From Lumbricus terrestris (Eukaryota > Annelida > Clitellata > Crassiclitellata > Lumbricidae): a stretch of DNA of 64,000 nucleotides. This document shows positions 54,846 through 64,000 of this stretch, one piece after another. The stretch lies in assembly GCA_949752735.1 (NCBI GenBank), contig OX457037.1, positions 36,528,596 to 36,592,595 on the forward strand. Reading direction: 5' to 3'. Each line of letters opens with the position of its first letter. Position 1 is the stretch's first letter. The notes beneath the pieces are model-generated. The model ran no database searches, was not told the DNA's origin, and worked only from the letters and a program-made list of their open reading frames with translations. The translations under genes were made by a program, and so were the position numbers.

Positions 54846-56020
54846 ACACCAGCTGATGTAGGCTAGGTTGTGTACATGATTGTCTATGATCGCGAATGTT
54901 AGTGTGTAAGTGAGTTGGCGTCCGTGTGTATAATTATAGTAACAGCTTCGCCAGAACCCTGTAGCATAGACATAGACTGTCAGATCGAAGTACACAGTCT
55001 GCGTAATCACACTTAAACACACACATAGACCCACTGGTAGACACATGCAGACATGCCGACACATGCAGACATGCCGACACATATTACATCAAATAGACCT
55101 AACGCGCGTACGGTTATAGCCTATATACCGTATTATTCGATTAAATGGCTACAAAATATAACTTATCATTGCCTTTTGTTTTTCCCCCCAGCGCCTTTGA
55201 GAAATGTCCTAAAGATTCGCTTCATAAAGTCTCAAATGCGTAGACATTTCGATTCATGCTAACCTATAGTTTTCCAAGCGAACACTATGAACAGCAGACG
55301 AATGGTTCTGTCAAAGCATAGGCCTATACATTACATCCAGTCGGAAGACCAAATCATACAATTAAGGCCACCTGCCTTTACCTTACGTCACCTCTGTTTA
55401 TATAGCGCCGCCATGCTAAGGCTGCATGCCAGAGCAGCAGACGCCGTCGTCATATCTCACCGTCTATTCGAAATGAACGCGACATCTGCCGCAGCCGACC
55501 AGCGATCGACGATGACGTCAAAATGGACTCTCAGTCGACGACGACGTTGATGGCATCGAAGCGCCGACTCACCGCATCTGCCGCAACGGTCGCCGCCTCT
55601 ACTTCTGCTGCTGCAGCTGCTACTTCTGCTGCTGCTGCAGCAGGAACCCTATTAGCCGAACTATCTCCATCATTACGTCGACCACCGCAGTGACCAGTCC
55701 GGCCATAAACCGACCTCCGATACATGGACCTGCGCTGCACGCATAGGCTACAGCTGCTGCAGCCACCGATATGCCATGACCGTCCGTCCGTCCGTCCGTC
55801 CAACGGTCCAGCGGTTGACTTCGCCCGTGTCCGGTCAAGCGATGCGAGGGTCGGCGGCCGAACTAACCGTCGCAGCAGGCGCCTCCCCATCGGTTACCCT
55901 CTCGCGGCGGACAACAGATGTAAGAGATTATGCACGTCGGACGCATTAGGGTGATCTCTATTCAAACAACACCGACCGTGCCTCTTGTTGTCGTCGTGGT
56001 GGCTCTGGTGGCATTGGTGG
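54846..56020. other. Intergenic DNA with a CpG-rich core (55400-55925)
   Basis: 55400-55925 is GC-rich with many CG dinucleotides and (CTG/CTGCTG) triplets; open frames occur on both strands (55287-55550 plus, 55531-55890 minus), but none shows a domain. It may be a promoter or first exon; unresolved. Confidence 0.25.
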
Positions 56021-56027
56021 CCGTGGT

Positions 56028-56341
56028 CAAGGGCGGATTCAGAATTTTTCGAAGGGGGCCACAATTTTCGGTCTTGGGACAGGGAAAAAATGCCGTCTTG
56101 GTCGCCGAAAAATCTGATGATCCTTTTTTAGTCATTCGTCCAATTTCAAAAGGAAAAGATACCATTTTATTTTTATACCCAAAAATAGTATTTTTAGTCG
56201 TAGTGTTCTTCAGCCCCTGGGGCCTGCGGAACTACTCATGAGGCGGGCACGTCAACTTTCCGAGCCAGAATAGCTAGTCAAAAATAGAGAAATTTCTAAA
56301 TGGGGGGGCCATGGCCGGATTGGCCCCCTGGATCCGCCTTG
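56028..56341. mobile_element. hAT-like MITE, 314 bp
   Basis: TSD GCCGTGGT (56020-56027, 56342-56349), with ends CAAGGGCGGATTC / CCAAGGCGGATCC. It sits in a GGTGGCATT-type repeat, so the TSD could be 8 or 9 bp. It shares long blocks with 9645-9934 and 60974-61383. Confidence 0.78.
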
Positions 56342-56465
56342 GCCGTGGTGGCATTGGTCGTGGTAAAACTGTTGGCACTGGTGGTGGTGGCACTGGTGGT
56401 GGAACTGGTGGTGGTGGCACTGGTGGTGGTGGAACTGGTGGTGTTGGCACTGGTGGTGGTGGCAC
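56342..56465. repeat. (GGTGGCACT)n repeat
   Basis: Triplet-based GGT/GGC array, split from the CGTGGTGGCTCTGGTGGC stretch at 55995-56027 by the MITE. Confidence 0.9.
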
Positions 56466-56649
56466 TGTGTTCGACTTGCAAAAACACGACTGATCAGATA
56501 GACCAGGAATATAAAATCAGACCAGGACAGATTATACCATTTAGAATAGATTTGAATAGATCAGACCAACCAGAGCACAACGGACAAAAACCGACTGGAC
56601 CATATAGGCTACAATGTCATGTATTGTATAGGCTACCACAAGTACCACA

Positions 56650-56760
56650 TCGCTTGCAATTGCTCAGCGCTTCGGCGTGAAACTCCGACGCAGTGCCCGC
56701 GCTGTAGTCGAGAGCGTCTCTGAGTAGCGAGAGCTTGAAGGGGCGCTATAACAAGTGCAC
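56650..56760 (+). mobile_element. SINE family 1, 5'-truncated copy
   Basis: CAATTGCTCAGCGCTTCGGC, GTGAAACTCCGACGCAGTG, TGAGTAGCGAGAGCTTGAAG and GGGCGCTATAACAAGTGCAC, followed by ATACAAACACAAAAACAAGC, an incipient tail repeat. Confidence 0.8.
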
Positions 56761-56961
56761 ATACAAACACAAAAACAAGCAAACAAACAGGAGTCCAAAA
56801 CTCCAAATCATAACGAGCGACCGGAGATAAAGCCTCTAAAACGCGTCAAACATAATTATATCGGGTTTAATGATACAGAAGATGCCTCAACCACGCAGAC
56901 ACTGGTCTATTCCCAGACAAGACCTTCATTTTCCAATTAGAAGTCATACACCTATTTAAAA

Positions 56962-56987
56962 TACACACACACACACACACACACACA

Positions 56988-57029
<42 letters not shown>

Positions 57030-57030
57030 A
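56962..57030. repeat. (CA)n microsatellite
   Basis: CA array with one CTACAC interruption. Confidence 0.95.
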
Positions 57031-57564
57031 AGAGGCTCTTTGCCTGCAATGCAATAGCCCGTTTTACGGTTAACGATCCTTCTCGACAATTCCATGGATT
57101 CGACCGAATGTGAATCACGCGAAAGAAAACAAATTATTGTCAGAACATCTGCTTATGTTATTCTTTTACGGAAAATATGTCTACAAGAATGCACCACGTT
57201 GTTCGTATAGACATCGAACGATATTCGGTCTTTGTCTCTCTGACTGTCTCGTCTGCCGGTCTCGTTCGTCTGGGTCTGTCCGGTTGCTTTCTGGCTTTTT
57301 CTCTATCGTCTATAGGCCTAATAGCCCTCTGCTTTAACAACACAACTCTGTTACAGTACTCCTTTTGACGGTATCCTGACTTTGAATTATCAACCATTCA
57401 CACTCGTCCAAAACCAAACAGTCGCCTGTATATCCAGCCACAAAGCTGCCACAGTTGCAGTTTTCCTAGAGACCTAGACAGACAACAGCAGCTGGATTCG
57501 ACTGCTTGATAGGCCTATCATAGCAGAGCACGAGTTGTTGAATAAAACTAATCGTCTCGAAAGT

Positions 57565-57781
57565 TTAACTTCCGCCTTCGACCAATACTCCGTCGGGGCC
57601 ATTTGCAGAGATGCACTGATCGACCACCTGGACGATGAGTTTGAGTCTCCTCTCGAGCGCTGGGTACCAGGCGTTGTCGAGAATAGGAGCAAGTGGATCT
57701 TTGCTCAGCGACTCCTTGAGCTTCTTTGACAAGACTCCATTCTGTATTGCCTTTAGGTTCTTGTAAGTCGACTTTCGTAGC
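57565..57781 (-). CDS. FAM20-like kinase, last exon (C-lobe end)
   Basis: FAM20 proteins are Golgi kinases or pseudokinases of the secretory pathway (FAM20C phosphorylates S-x-E sites; FAM20B phosphorylates xylose). After acceptor TTTGACAG, the exon encodes RKSTYKNLKAI, KKLKESLSKDPLAPIL and YPALERRLKLIVQVVDQCI, matching the FAM20 C-terminus (RKST.RLQLLA, SL..D.LAPVL, LDRRL, DCV), and stops at 57565-57567 after VLVEGGS. Which FAM20 subgroup it belongs to cannot be told by eye. Confidence 0.88.
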
Positions 57782-58778
57782 CTGTCAAACCAAAGCATTT
57801 AGCCTGCTAGTGTAAAGAAAAAGATCTGACCAACATTGAAAAAGTTCGTTGATTTCGATAAGGCACTGAGAGGACAGGGCAGGAAATTAACCATAAAAGA
57901 CGTAGACCAGGGTTAATAGCACAAATCTATTAATTTTGAGGACTAGACCATTATCTACCATGATTTAAATGTTATCAATACCTCGTCTTCATTCATTCAT
58001 TCTTTCATTCATTCATTCTGAGAATTTATATAGCGCCTCTTCAAGATAACTACTCAGAGGCGCTCTTGTCTAAATGACAATACATTGTCTGTACTGTATA
58101 CACAGAATCAATCAGAGATCCACATCCTTGCAGCGACGTCTAGCAATCAATCATCGTGCATTGTCTTTGAAACTCTTCGCAGTCGTCAGTGTTTAACGCA
58201 GGGCAACCAACACAGTGATTGAGTAGCGCAATACTGCAAACCCATGCTATGCTGGAATGCATGCATTTCATTTACGTCATCAAATAGAATTGATCGATTG
58301 CAGTGACGCTGAGAGCAGGTCAAGGATAAATGGCCAGCGCCACAGGCTAGTCTAGTTTTTCAGAAAAAGTTTATCATCTATACGCCTTTCTAATGAAATA
58401 TAATTTATTTAAGAGAAAATCAACTGCAAACAGTTTAAACTTCAAGTTAAAAGCAAAATAAAAATCATATTTTTTGTATATTAATTTAATATAAATATAA
58501 AATTGTAGTTTGAACCTGCATCTTTTATTAGGCCTACTTCAATCTGTTTCTAAAAATTTGTTTCTCATTAAGCCATTCATTCATTCATTCTGAGAATTCA
58601 TATAGTGACTCTTCAAGATATCTACTCAGTTATTAATTTGGTTATGGGCACGTGGCTGCTCTGCCTAAATGCCCGGAATATCTCTGTCAACCCTGATCGA
58701 GTGTAACCTTCTGTGTAGGCTATACGTCCAGTGGCGTAGGCACATTATTATTGTGTCGCTCGTATTATAGCTAATGGA

Positions 58779-58818
<40 letters not shown>

Positions 58819-58915
58819 CGTGTGTGCGTGTGTGTGTGTGAGACTGTGTGTGTGTGTGCGCGTGTGTGCTTGTTCGCACATGATTTCTGTTGGAGTGTTT
58901 GCAGAAAAGACTCAC
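57782..58915. other. FAM20-like intron with retroposon ends
   Basis: 57985-58075: CATTCATTCATTC tail, then TTTATATAGCGCCTCTTCAA and CTACTCAGAGGCGCTC, a LINE/SINE 3' end on the minus strand; a second, weaker one at 58572-58630. 58646-58690 resembles the 3' end of the hAT at 11144 (GTGGCTGCTCTGCC, GCCCGGAATATCTCTGTC). A (TG)n lies at 58783-58868. Confidence 0.6.
58783..58868. repeat. (TG)n microsatellite
   Basis: TG array with GC-containing interruptions, ending 47 bp from the donor of the exon at 58916. Confidence 0.95.
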
Positions 58916-58978
58916 GTGCAACACTGCTTCACAGGCGCCAGGAAGACATGTTCTTCGTCTCGATCGTGTGCACAGAAT
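58916..58978 (-). CDS. FAM20-like kinase, penultimate exon
   Basis: Acceptor GTGATGCAG, donor TTGCAC|GTGAGT, phase 2 in and out, 63 bp. It encodes FCAHDRDEEHVFLAPVKQCC, matching FAM20 FGKHSHDELSILAPLLQCC. The QCC pair and HD are conserved. It was found by looking for the missing segment between the flanking exons, and its phase fits both. Confidence 0.85.
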
Positions 58979-59582
58979 CTGCATCACAACATAAATGGTT
59001 GAAAATAATTATTACAGAGTTGTCCATGCCATTATTCTATTCTATTCTTAAATGGGGACTTTTAAGTGCCTCTCACACTACGACCTGATCAAAAGCGTTC
59101 GCAGTGCGAAGAACCATTAAATTTTTAAAATAGAAAAGTAACGGGCAGAAAGAAAAGTAGGCCTAAATGAAAAAAATATCATAAGGCCGATGTAAGCAAA
59201 GAAAATAGAGCACAGCTAAGTTAATGGAGAACTAATTGTATCTATTTGTGTACGATGATGAAATGCCTAAAATCAGAAATTCAGGTGAAAAGTTAACTTC
59301 AGTCGAACGAAAGGAGCGGAAATGGTGAAAACTAATTATAGTAGGGCTACAGTGCTCACACAGGTAGGCAGAAGCAAGGCCTAGCATGCAGATGAACCGT
59401 ATAGCTGTGTCCAAAATTTAACAATAGAAAAGTATACTTATTGGAAAACATTTTAAAAGTTCTATTTTAAGGAATATCTACAGCTCTAGCAGAAATTTGT
59501 GACCTGACATATACTGAAATTGCATTACTGACAGCTGAAAAAGCGACGGCTTTCATTAGTGAAGCAAACAAGATATATAGGA

Positions 59583-59776
59583 CAGGGCTGTTTTAAAGAA
59601 TGTTTAGAACTGCACAACTCTTTATTGTCTTTCCCATCCTCCATGGTAAATCACATCAAATCGGACGACACTGACCTTTTTTTACTAGTTTCAACTGCAC
59701 GGGAGTGCTTTTACAACTGCACAAATCCACTTAGAACTGCACATTTTGTTTACAACTGCACGCTAAAAAAGCCCTG
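59583..59776. mobile_element. MITE of the AACTGCAC family, 194 bp, with TSD
   Basis: TSD ATATAGGA / AGATAGGA (7/8); TIRs CAGGGCTGTTTTAAAGAATG / CAGGGCTTTTTTAGCGTGC. It is the same length and order of motifs as 17078-17270, and shows that the family belongs to the 8-bp TSD (hAT-like) class. Confidence 0.8.
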
Positions 59777-60111
59777 AGATAGGATACATTACATTAGACC
59801 TACATGTAGGCTACATCACTTAGGGCTATGTTGGGCGTTTAACTTGACCTCAAGGTAATAGATTCGAAAGAACGATAGACCTACTTCGAGAAAAAAAACT
59901 GCAGACTAACGGAACGGTCCCTCTATTCCCACAATAAACTGTCTCATAAATTTTGGTATTTCATTATCTCTTCATTATACATGTTCAACTGCCGTTTTGT
60001 TACTGAAATTGTTTACGGGTCCTATTGGGCTCAATAAAGTAATTGAAATGAACAATAGAATAAGCTGAAGGACTATAATCATTGTAAGAGTCGATGAGAT
60101 CATATACTCAC

Positions 60112-60318
60112 GCCCTGCCGTGGTCAAGACGCACGGTCAGTCCGTGTGCTTTGCTGTTGTCGTTGATTGAGTAGTGTTTGCTGTCGTAGTGGTACATCAG
60201 CGTGTCGATAACGGAAAAATCGAACAGGTCGTAGTAGTAGTAGCTATTGTCGTACGGTTCTATTGTCCTTCGTACCTTGTCGCAGAACTGGCGGTCGTTG
60301 AAGCCGACTTCGCCCCAT
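60112..60318 (-). CDS. FAM20-like kinase, catalytic exon
   Basis: Acceptor TTAAATCACAG, donor GCAGGGC|GTGAGT, phase 2 in and out, 207 bp. It encodes WGEVGFNDRQFCDKV (family WEV, then YCEEVK), DLFDFSVIDTLMYHYDSKHY (family DMTIFDFLIGNMDRHHYE, with the catalytic Asp in YDSKHY) and LTVRLDHGRA (family LDNGRGFG, with the metal-binding Asp). The usual NMDRHHYE is here HYDSKHYS. Both key Asp residues are present, so catalysis is possible. Confidence 0.88.
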
Positions 60319-60973
60319 CTGTGATTTAAGCACAAAATAACCACCTGCTATAATCCACTTTTTTTCAAGAGATTACCGCACACGTATACACACACAAATG
60401 CACACACATGCATACACACACACACACACACTGCTGTAATTATAAATCAATTACAGAATTTTTTTAAATTTATAATTGAAAGTCAAAAGGTCATAGATTC
60501 CGCTTTCAGTTTAATATTTCAAAAGAAGTATCTATAAGCTTATTGCAATATTTCGATAGTTTACTATATCAAGAGTCAAGTTAAATGCGCCAGCACAGCT
60601 AAAAATGCGGATAGCAATTATTGGTCAAAGAAGGAATAATTTTTCTTATATTACCTGATCATATTTATGGTAATATAGAATATTAAGGTCAGTGGAGTGA
60701 AGTGGGGGGATACCTTTGTGTAATTTATGGTGCATGACAGAAAGAAAAGTCAGTTGTCAGAACGACACAAGAATACGAAACTCCTGGTATACCGTAGTTA
60801 TTAGACATCTGTATATGATCATATTGACATGTACCGTAGTCCTACCAGCTATTATATTTCACGAATTTCTTCCACACATCTCCTTCCCTATGCAAAACGT
60901 AATGTGTACGCCTTTCAATAACGACAGTAGGCTATAGATATGGCCTCAGTCCTGCTAATTTTCAAAGAATATC

Positions 60974-61383
60974 CAGGGGCGGATCCAGGGGGGCCAAAAT
61001 GGCCATGGCCCCCAATTTATAAATTTCTTTATTTTTCACCAGCTATTCTGGTCCGAAAATTTGACGTGACGTGACGTGGCACCCCCTCCCGTGAGTGGTT
61101 CCGTATGTCAGTCGTCCCCCGCACCCGCGAGGATGGTAATCAGTTATTTGGGAGGAGGGCGGATGGGAAAATGTACTCTTTGGGGGAATTCGAGGTTGAT
61201 GACTAAAAAAGTCATCAGGTTTTTGGCGGATGGAAAAAGGTATCTTTTTGGGAAATTCGAGGATAATGACCAAAAAGGGTCGTCAGATTTTTCGGCGACC
61301 CAGACGAAATTTTTCCCTGTTTCCTGGACCAAGACCCTAAATTTTGCCCCCCCCCCCATCGAACATATCTGTATCCGCTCTCG
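60974..61383. mobile_element. hAT-like MITE, 410 bp
   Basis: TSD AGAATATC / AGAATACC (7/8); left end CAGGGGCGGATCCAGG, right end on the other strand CGAGAGCGGATACAG. It shares the block GGCCATGGCCCCC, TAAATTTC with 56240-56320. Two internal AGTCATCAGGTTTTTGGCGG-like repeats. Confidence 0.7.
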
Positions 61384-61474
61384 AGAATACCTATATACAA
61401 TCTACGCCTACCTAACTCAACGTCATCCTGACCTACCTTTCTAAGTCTGACTTATTGAAAGGTGTGTTACTTAC

Positions 61475-61643
61475 TCGTGGATGCGAGGAGTGGAGAAGGG
61501 CATGTAGTCAGGAGGATAAGTGTAGAGCTTGAGCTTTCGAGGAATCCAGTACACCATCGACACTTCAATGAGTCCGTCGCGTGGACACATTGTGTGCTTC
61601 ACCTTACAGTAGTAACACGTTCCATGCAGACACGTCTCGTTAC
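61475..61643 (-). CDS. FAM20-like kinase, cysteine-cluster exon
   Basis: Acceptor AATATTATAG, donor CACGA|GTAAGT, phase 1 to 2, 169 bp. It encodes NETCLHGTCYYCKVKHTMC, matching the FAM20 four-cysteine segment NVCFYGECSYYCSTEHALC but with one residue fewer between the second and third Cys. Then come LIEVSMVYWIP (family QIEGSLAAFLP) and TYPPDYMPFSTPRIHE. An N-glycosylation sequon (NET) is at the start. Confidence 0.88.
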
Positions 61644-61976
61644 CTATAATATTACATCGCAAACAATTATTGCATTGTGTGATTTACATGGGCGCTAGAA
61701 AAGCCTCCTTTACATCGCCGTTGTGTTACCGGTCGTCACAACTGGCATCGAATTATAATTATAGAAGCAATAGGTAAACGTAGGCATACAGGCGCACAAG
61801 TAGGTCTACATAGACACACAGGCACACAGACGCACAAGCACACAGATACATTAGCACACAGAGAAACAGGCCTACACCATACACAAACACACAAAATCGC
61901 CCCTCTGATAAGATCAGTAGAAATGTTATAAGCTTATTCGACGATAAAAGCAATTTCTTGGGAGTTGTCTCCATTA

Positions 61977-62285
61977 TATCAATCAATCAATCAATCAATC
62001 AGTTTTTTATTGGTCGTGTGTATCAAGCACACAAAGGAAGGTATAAGGTTACACAAAGCATCACAAGTATCACAAAATAATCAGACAATAATCACAGCGA
62101 AAACTTAATTAGTCAAAGAAAGAAAGGATTATTTAGACCTAGTGGTTATAAATTTAAGTGATACCAGTGTGATCAGTTAGCCATAGACCTGGAGTGCGAG
62201 GTTAAAGAAAACTCTGTAATAAAGAATTTGGACACAAAAGGAGACCCAGAAGGGAGAAAATCCCGCTAAATAGGGCCACCAAGTA
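61977..62285 (-). mobile_element. Retroposon 3' end with (TGAT)n tail
   Basis: On the minus strand GGTGGCCCTATTTAGCGGG, TTTTCTCCCTTCTGGGTCTC, later TGTGTGCTTGATACACACGA and CCAATAAAAAACTGATTGAT, ending in a TGAT array. A fragment of the same family is at 36700-36770. Confidence 0.55.
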
Positions 62286-62778
62286 GCTATGAAGGCTTTT
62301 AATTAATATTTTACTATACCCCAATCCATTCAACTGCAATTACATTGATGGTGTTCGCGTCATCACGCCAGTCCTCTCTTCAACGACTCAACTAACTTGC
62401 GCATTGGTGTGTTATATGCGTTGTGTATTATACTGACTCCATAGATTCATGCATAGAGTTATTACATTATATCAGGTTGAAAATACATCGCTATGCCGGT
62501 ATTTAAGAATGACAAAAACTATGCATAATTATTAATTCGAACCAATGTGTTAACGATCAGTCACATAGAGTAATGGGTAATAACATAATATAATCCTTGC
62601 AACAGTAGCTTTTAATTTTAATCTTAAGACTGTTCTCTTTAGCCGTGTTTGGGTCGGGAGAACTTCTGAGTAGTTACTCTAGAATGGGCGCTACATAAAT
62701 GTCTGAAATGGATAAATGAATAATTAGCCAACGTAGGCTACACGAGTTTACTTCGCTACTGCACGTAGCCTACCTTGG

Positions 62779-62820
62779 CAGCGCCAGTCCCGACCCTGGA
62801 TAAAGGAGGAGGGCGATACA
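62779..62820 (+). repeat. Dispersed motif GCCAGTCCCGACCCTGGATA
   Basis: Followed by AAGGAGGAGGGCGATAC; see 30106-30155. Confidence 0.5.
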
Positions 62821-62890
62821 AATCATCCTTGATAATACGACACAGCACTGTCGTTAAACAGCAACTAGTTTATATACCGAGGAATCTGAC

Positions 62891-63003
62891 CTGCTTTGAC
62901 GACGATTTGCTGGGCAACGGCAGATGTTGCAACTGGAAGGACTTCATTGAGGAGGTCCAGCTTACGTCCAGTCACGAATGGCGTATTGTAGAAGCCAAGA
63001 ATT
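62891..63003 (-). CDS. FAM20-like kinase exon
   Basis: Acceptor CGTTGTAG, donor AAAGCAG|GTCAGA, phase 2 to 1, 113 bp. It encodes ILGFYNTPFVTGRKLDLLNE followed by VLPVATSAVAQQIV, matching the FAM20 segment ILGFRRVPPVAGRMVNMTKE. This strand frame is open across the exon, and both junctions restore it with the neighbours. Confidence 0.85.
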
Positions 63004-63722
63004 CTACAACGGACAAAACTGTAGGCTATGAAAAATTATATGCATGTAGGCTATACAGATTGGCTTCTGAACTCTTGCTACGCGCGCGTCTAACCTCAAA
63101 ATACTGATGTAATAGGCCTAATTATAGACAAACGTAGCCCTACTACTTCAGTTTAGTTTCAAGGTCACCATTGATTTAAAATATTTTATTGCCGTGGTTG
63201 GACTGGGAGAAACTTCGAGTAGGCTTCTTGAAACCTTCCTCAGGCTCCTCTATCCATCACACCTCGGGCTTTTCATTCAAAACTGGTCACTCCTTTTCAA
63301 GAATTCCTACCGTCTCATCTGACCCTCCACCCTCCAATTCTCGACCTAGACGACACCCGCCTTATAGTATAGCTATTCCGTCCCCTCTGATCCTATGGTA
63401 ACTCAACCCGGACCACCTTTGGACTACTCTTGCGGACAGCCCTTTTGACTCAACGCAGCATTCGTGAATAAGTTTGTGCCCCACGCCTGGCTTTCGAGTA
63501 GCACTTTAGAAGTTATGAGATTACGATTACGATTATAGCATTGAAGGGATGCCCTATATAAATTGTTTAAATGAATATTACTGAAGGAATGAATGTGCGC
63601 TGCAGCCGCTCATCATCCAGCGTTTTCCACATAGTTATGATGCAAGAGACTGGGAGGACCACTGAGTAGGTTTCAAGCCTCAAGTTTGTTGTGATCGATT
63701 AAGGTTTGATTGACTCTTTTAC

Positions 63723-63812
63723 CTGTGAAGATGAAAAGCTGCGATTTCTGACGTCGGCATTTCGAATCCATAGTTGCACATGGCGCCTCGCTTCATCTGT
63801 CCTTTCTCTTCC
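63723..63812 (-). CDS. FAM20-like kinase, most upstream exon in the window
   Basis: Acceptor TGTTGTAG, donor CACAG|GTAAAA, 90 bp. It encodes EEKGQMKRGAMCNYGFEMPT then SEIAAFHLHR, matching FAM20 (RHNAEIAAFHLDR, the start of the conserved kinase segment). The exons for the signal anchor, the Lys/Glu pair and the N-lobe must lie beyond 64000. Confidence 0.85.
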
Positions 63813-63904
63813 CTACAACACCGTTCATCACAACTATATATACTTAGCACACTGTGGATAATTATGGCATTGTGGCCTTTTCATGCATTCATTAAACTGC
63901 CTTA

Positions 63905-64000
63905 TTTAGCCGTTGTTCATTCATTCATTCATTCATTCATTTATATAGCGCTTCTTCAAGGGGACTACTCAGAAGCGCTCCCGACTCTAGCACGGCAAAA
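63905..64000 (-). mobile_element. LINE/SINE 3' end with (TGAA)n tail
   Basis: CATTCATTCATTCATTCATT, then TATATAGCGCTTCTTCAAGG, GACTACTCAGAAGCGCTCCC and GACTCTAGC, cut off by the window edge. It has the same 3' end as 1676 and 51032, with a different tail repeat. Confidence 0.7.

Noticed and set aside
55287..55925. Genes in the GC-rich segment
   Set aside because: Frames are open on both strands and partly built from CTG triplets; nothing separates coding from non-coding here.

Overview
This is animal nuclear DNA. The genes are split by GT-AG introns, there are no operons or ribosome-binding sites, and intergenic and intronic DNA is AT-rich and full of transposons and microsatellites. The gene content (a neurexin, a FAM20-type secretory kinase, a possible IL-17-like cytokine), the retroelement types and the very frequent AGGCCT-centred palindrome suggest an invertebrate deuterostome, perhaps an echinoderm. 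That placement is inference.

Genes. (1) At 1-858 (+) is the 3' end of an unrecognised Trp-rich protein gene: an open exon to a strong donor at 540 and a short last exon at 824-858. (2) A neurexin gene lies on the minus strand from 29629 down to 4346. Eight exons encode LNS5, the third EGF module, LNS6, an acidic cysteine loop, a membrane span and a cytoplasmic tail ending EWYV. All splice phases agree (1 carried base + 2135 nt = 712 codons including stop). LNS1-4 and the first two EGF modules were not found. (3) A possible two-exon secreted, IL-17-like gene is on the minus strand: a signal-peptide exon at 44429-44606 and a cysteine-containing exon at 39897-40436. (4) The catalytic half of a FAM20-like secretory kinase is on the minus strand in six phase-consistent exons from 63812 to 57565; its N-terminal part lies beyond the window. 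The genes look independent; all except gene 1 are on the minus strand.

Mobile DNA fills most of the rest. I can delimit, from target-site duplications (TSDs) and terminal inverted repeats (TIRs): a 1.17-kb hAT relic (9971-11144); about ten short hAT-like MITEs, most with 8-bp TSDs; a Harbinger-like MITE with perfect 27-bp TIRs (41221-41644); an internally deleted mariner (42530-43515); an internally deleted pogo/Tigger element (51996-53846) with an intact 351-codon ORF joining a psq-type helix-turn-helix to a C-terminal PHD-like finger; a Mutator-like foldback element (8467-9338) and an apparent relative (26995-27395); and an unclassified TIR element nested in a SINE (45226-45675). Two tRNA-derived SINE families and 3' fragments of several LINE types are also present, and many long microsatellites start exactly at retroposon tails.

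For the reader in a hurry, the most interesting points are: tandem copies of the neurexin PDZ-ligand coding segment just past its stop codon; a MITE between two copies of intron sequence that begins at the neurexin SS4-equivalent 5' splice site; the psq-PHD ORF; two foldback elements sharing interior units but with different arm repeats; and a LINE 3' stem-loop followed by AAT tails.
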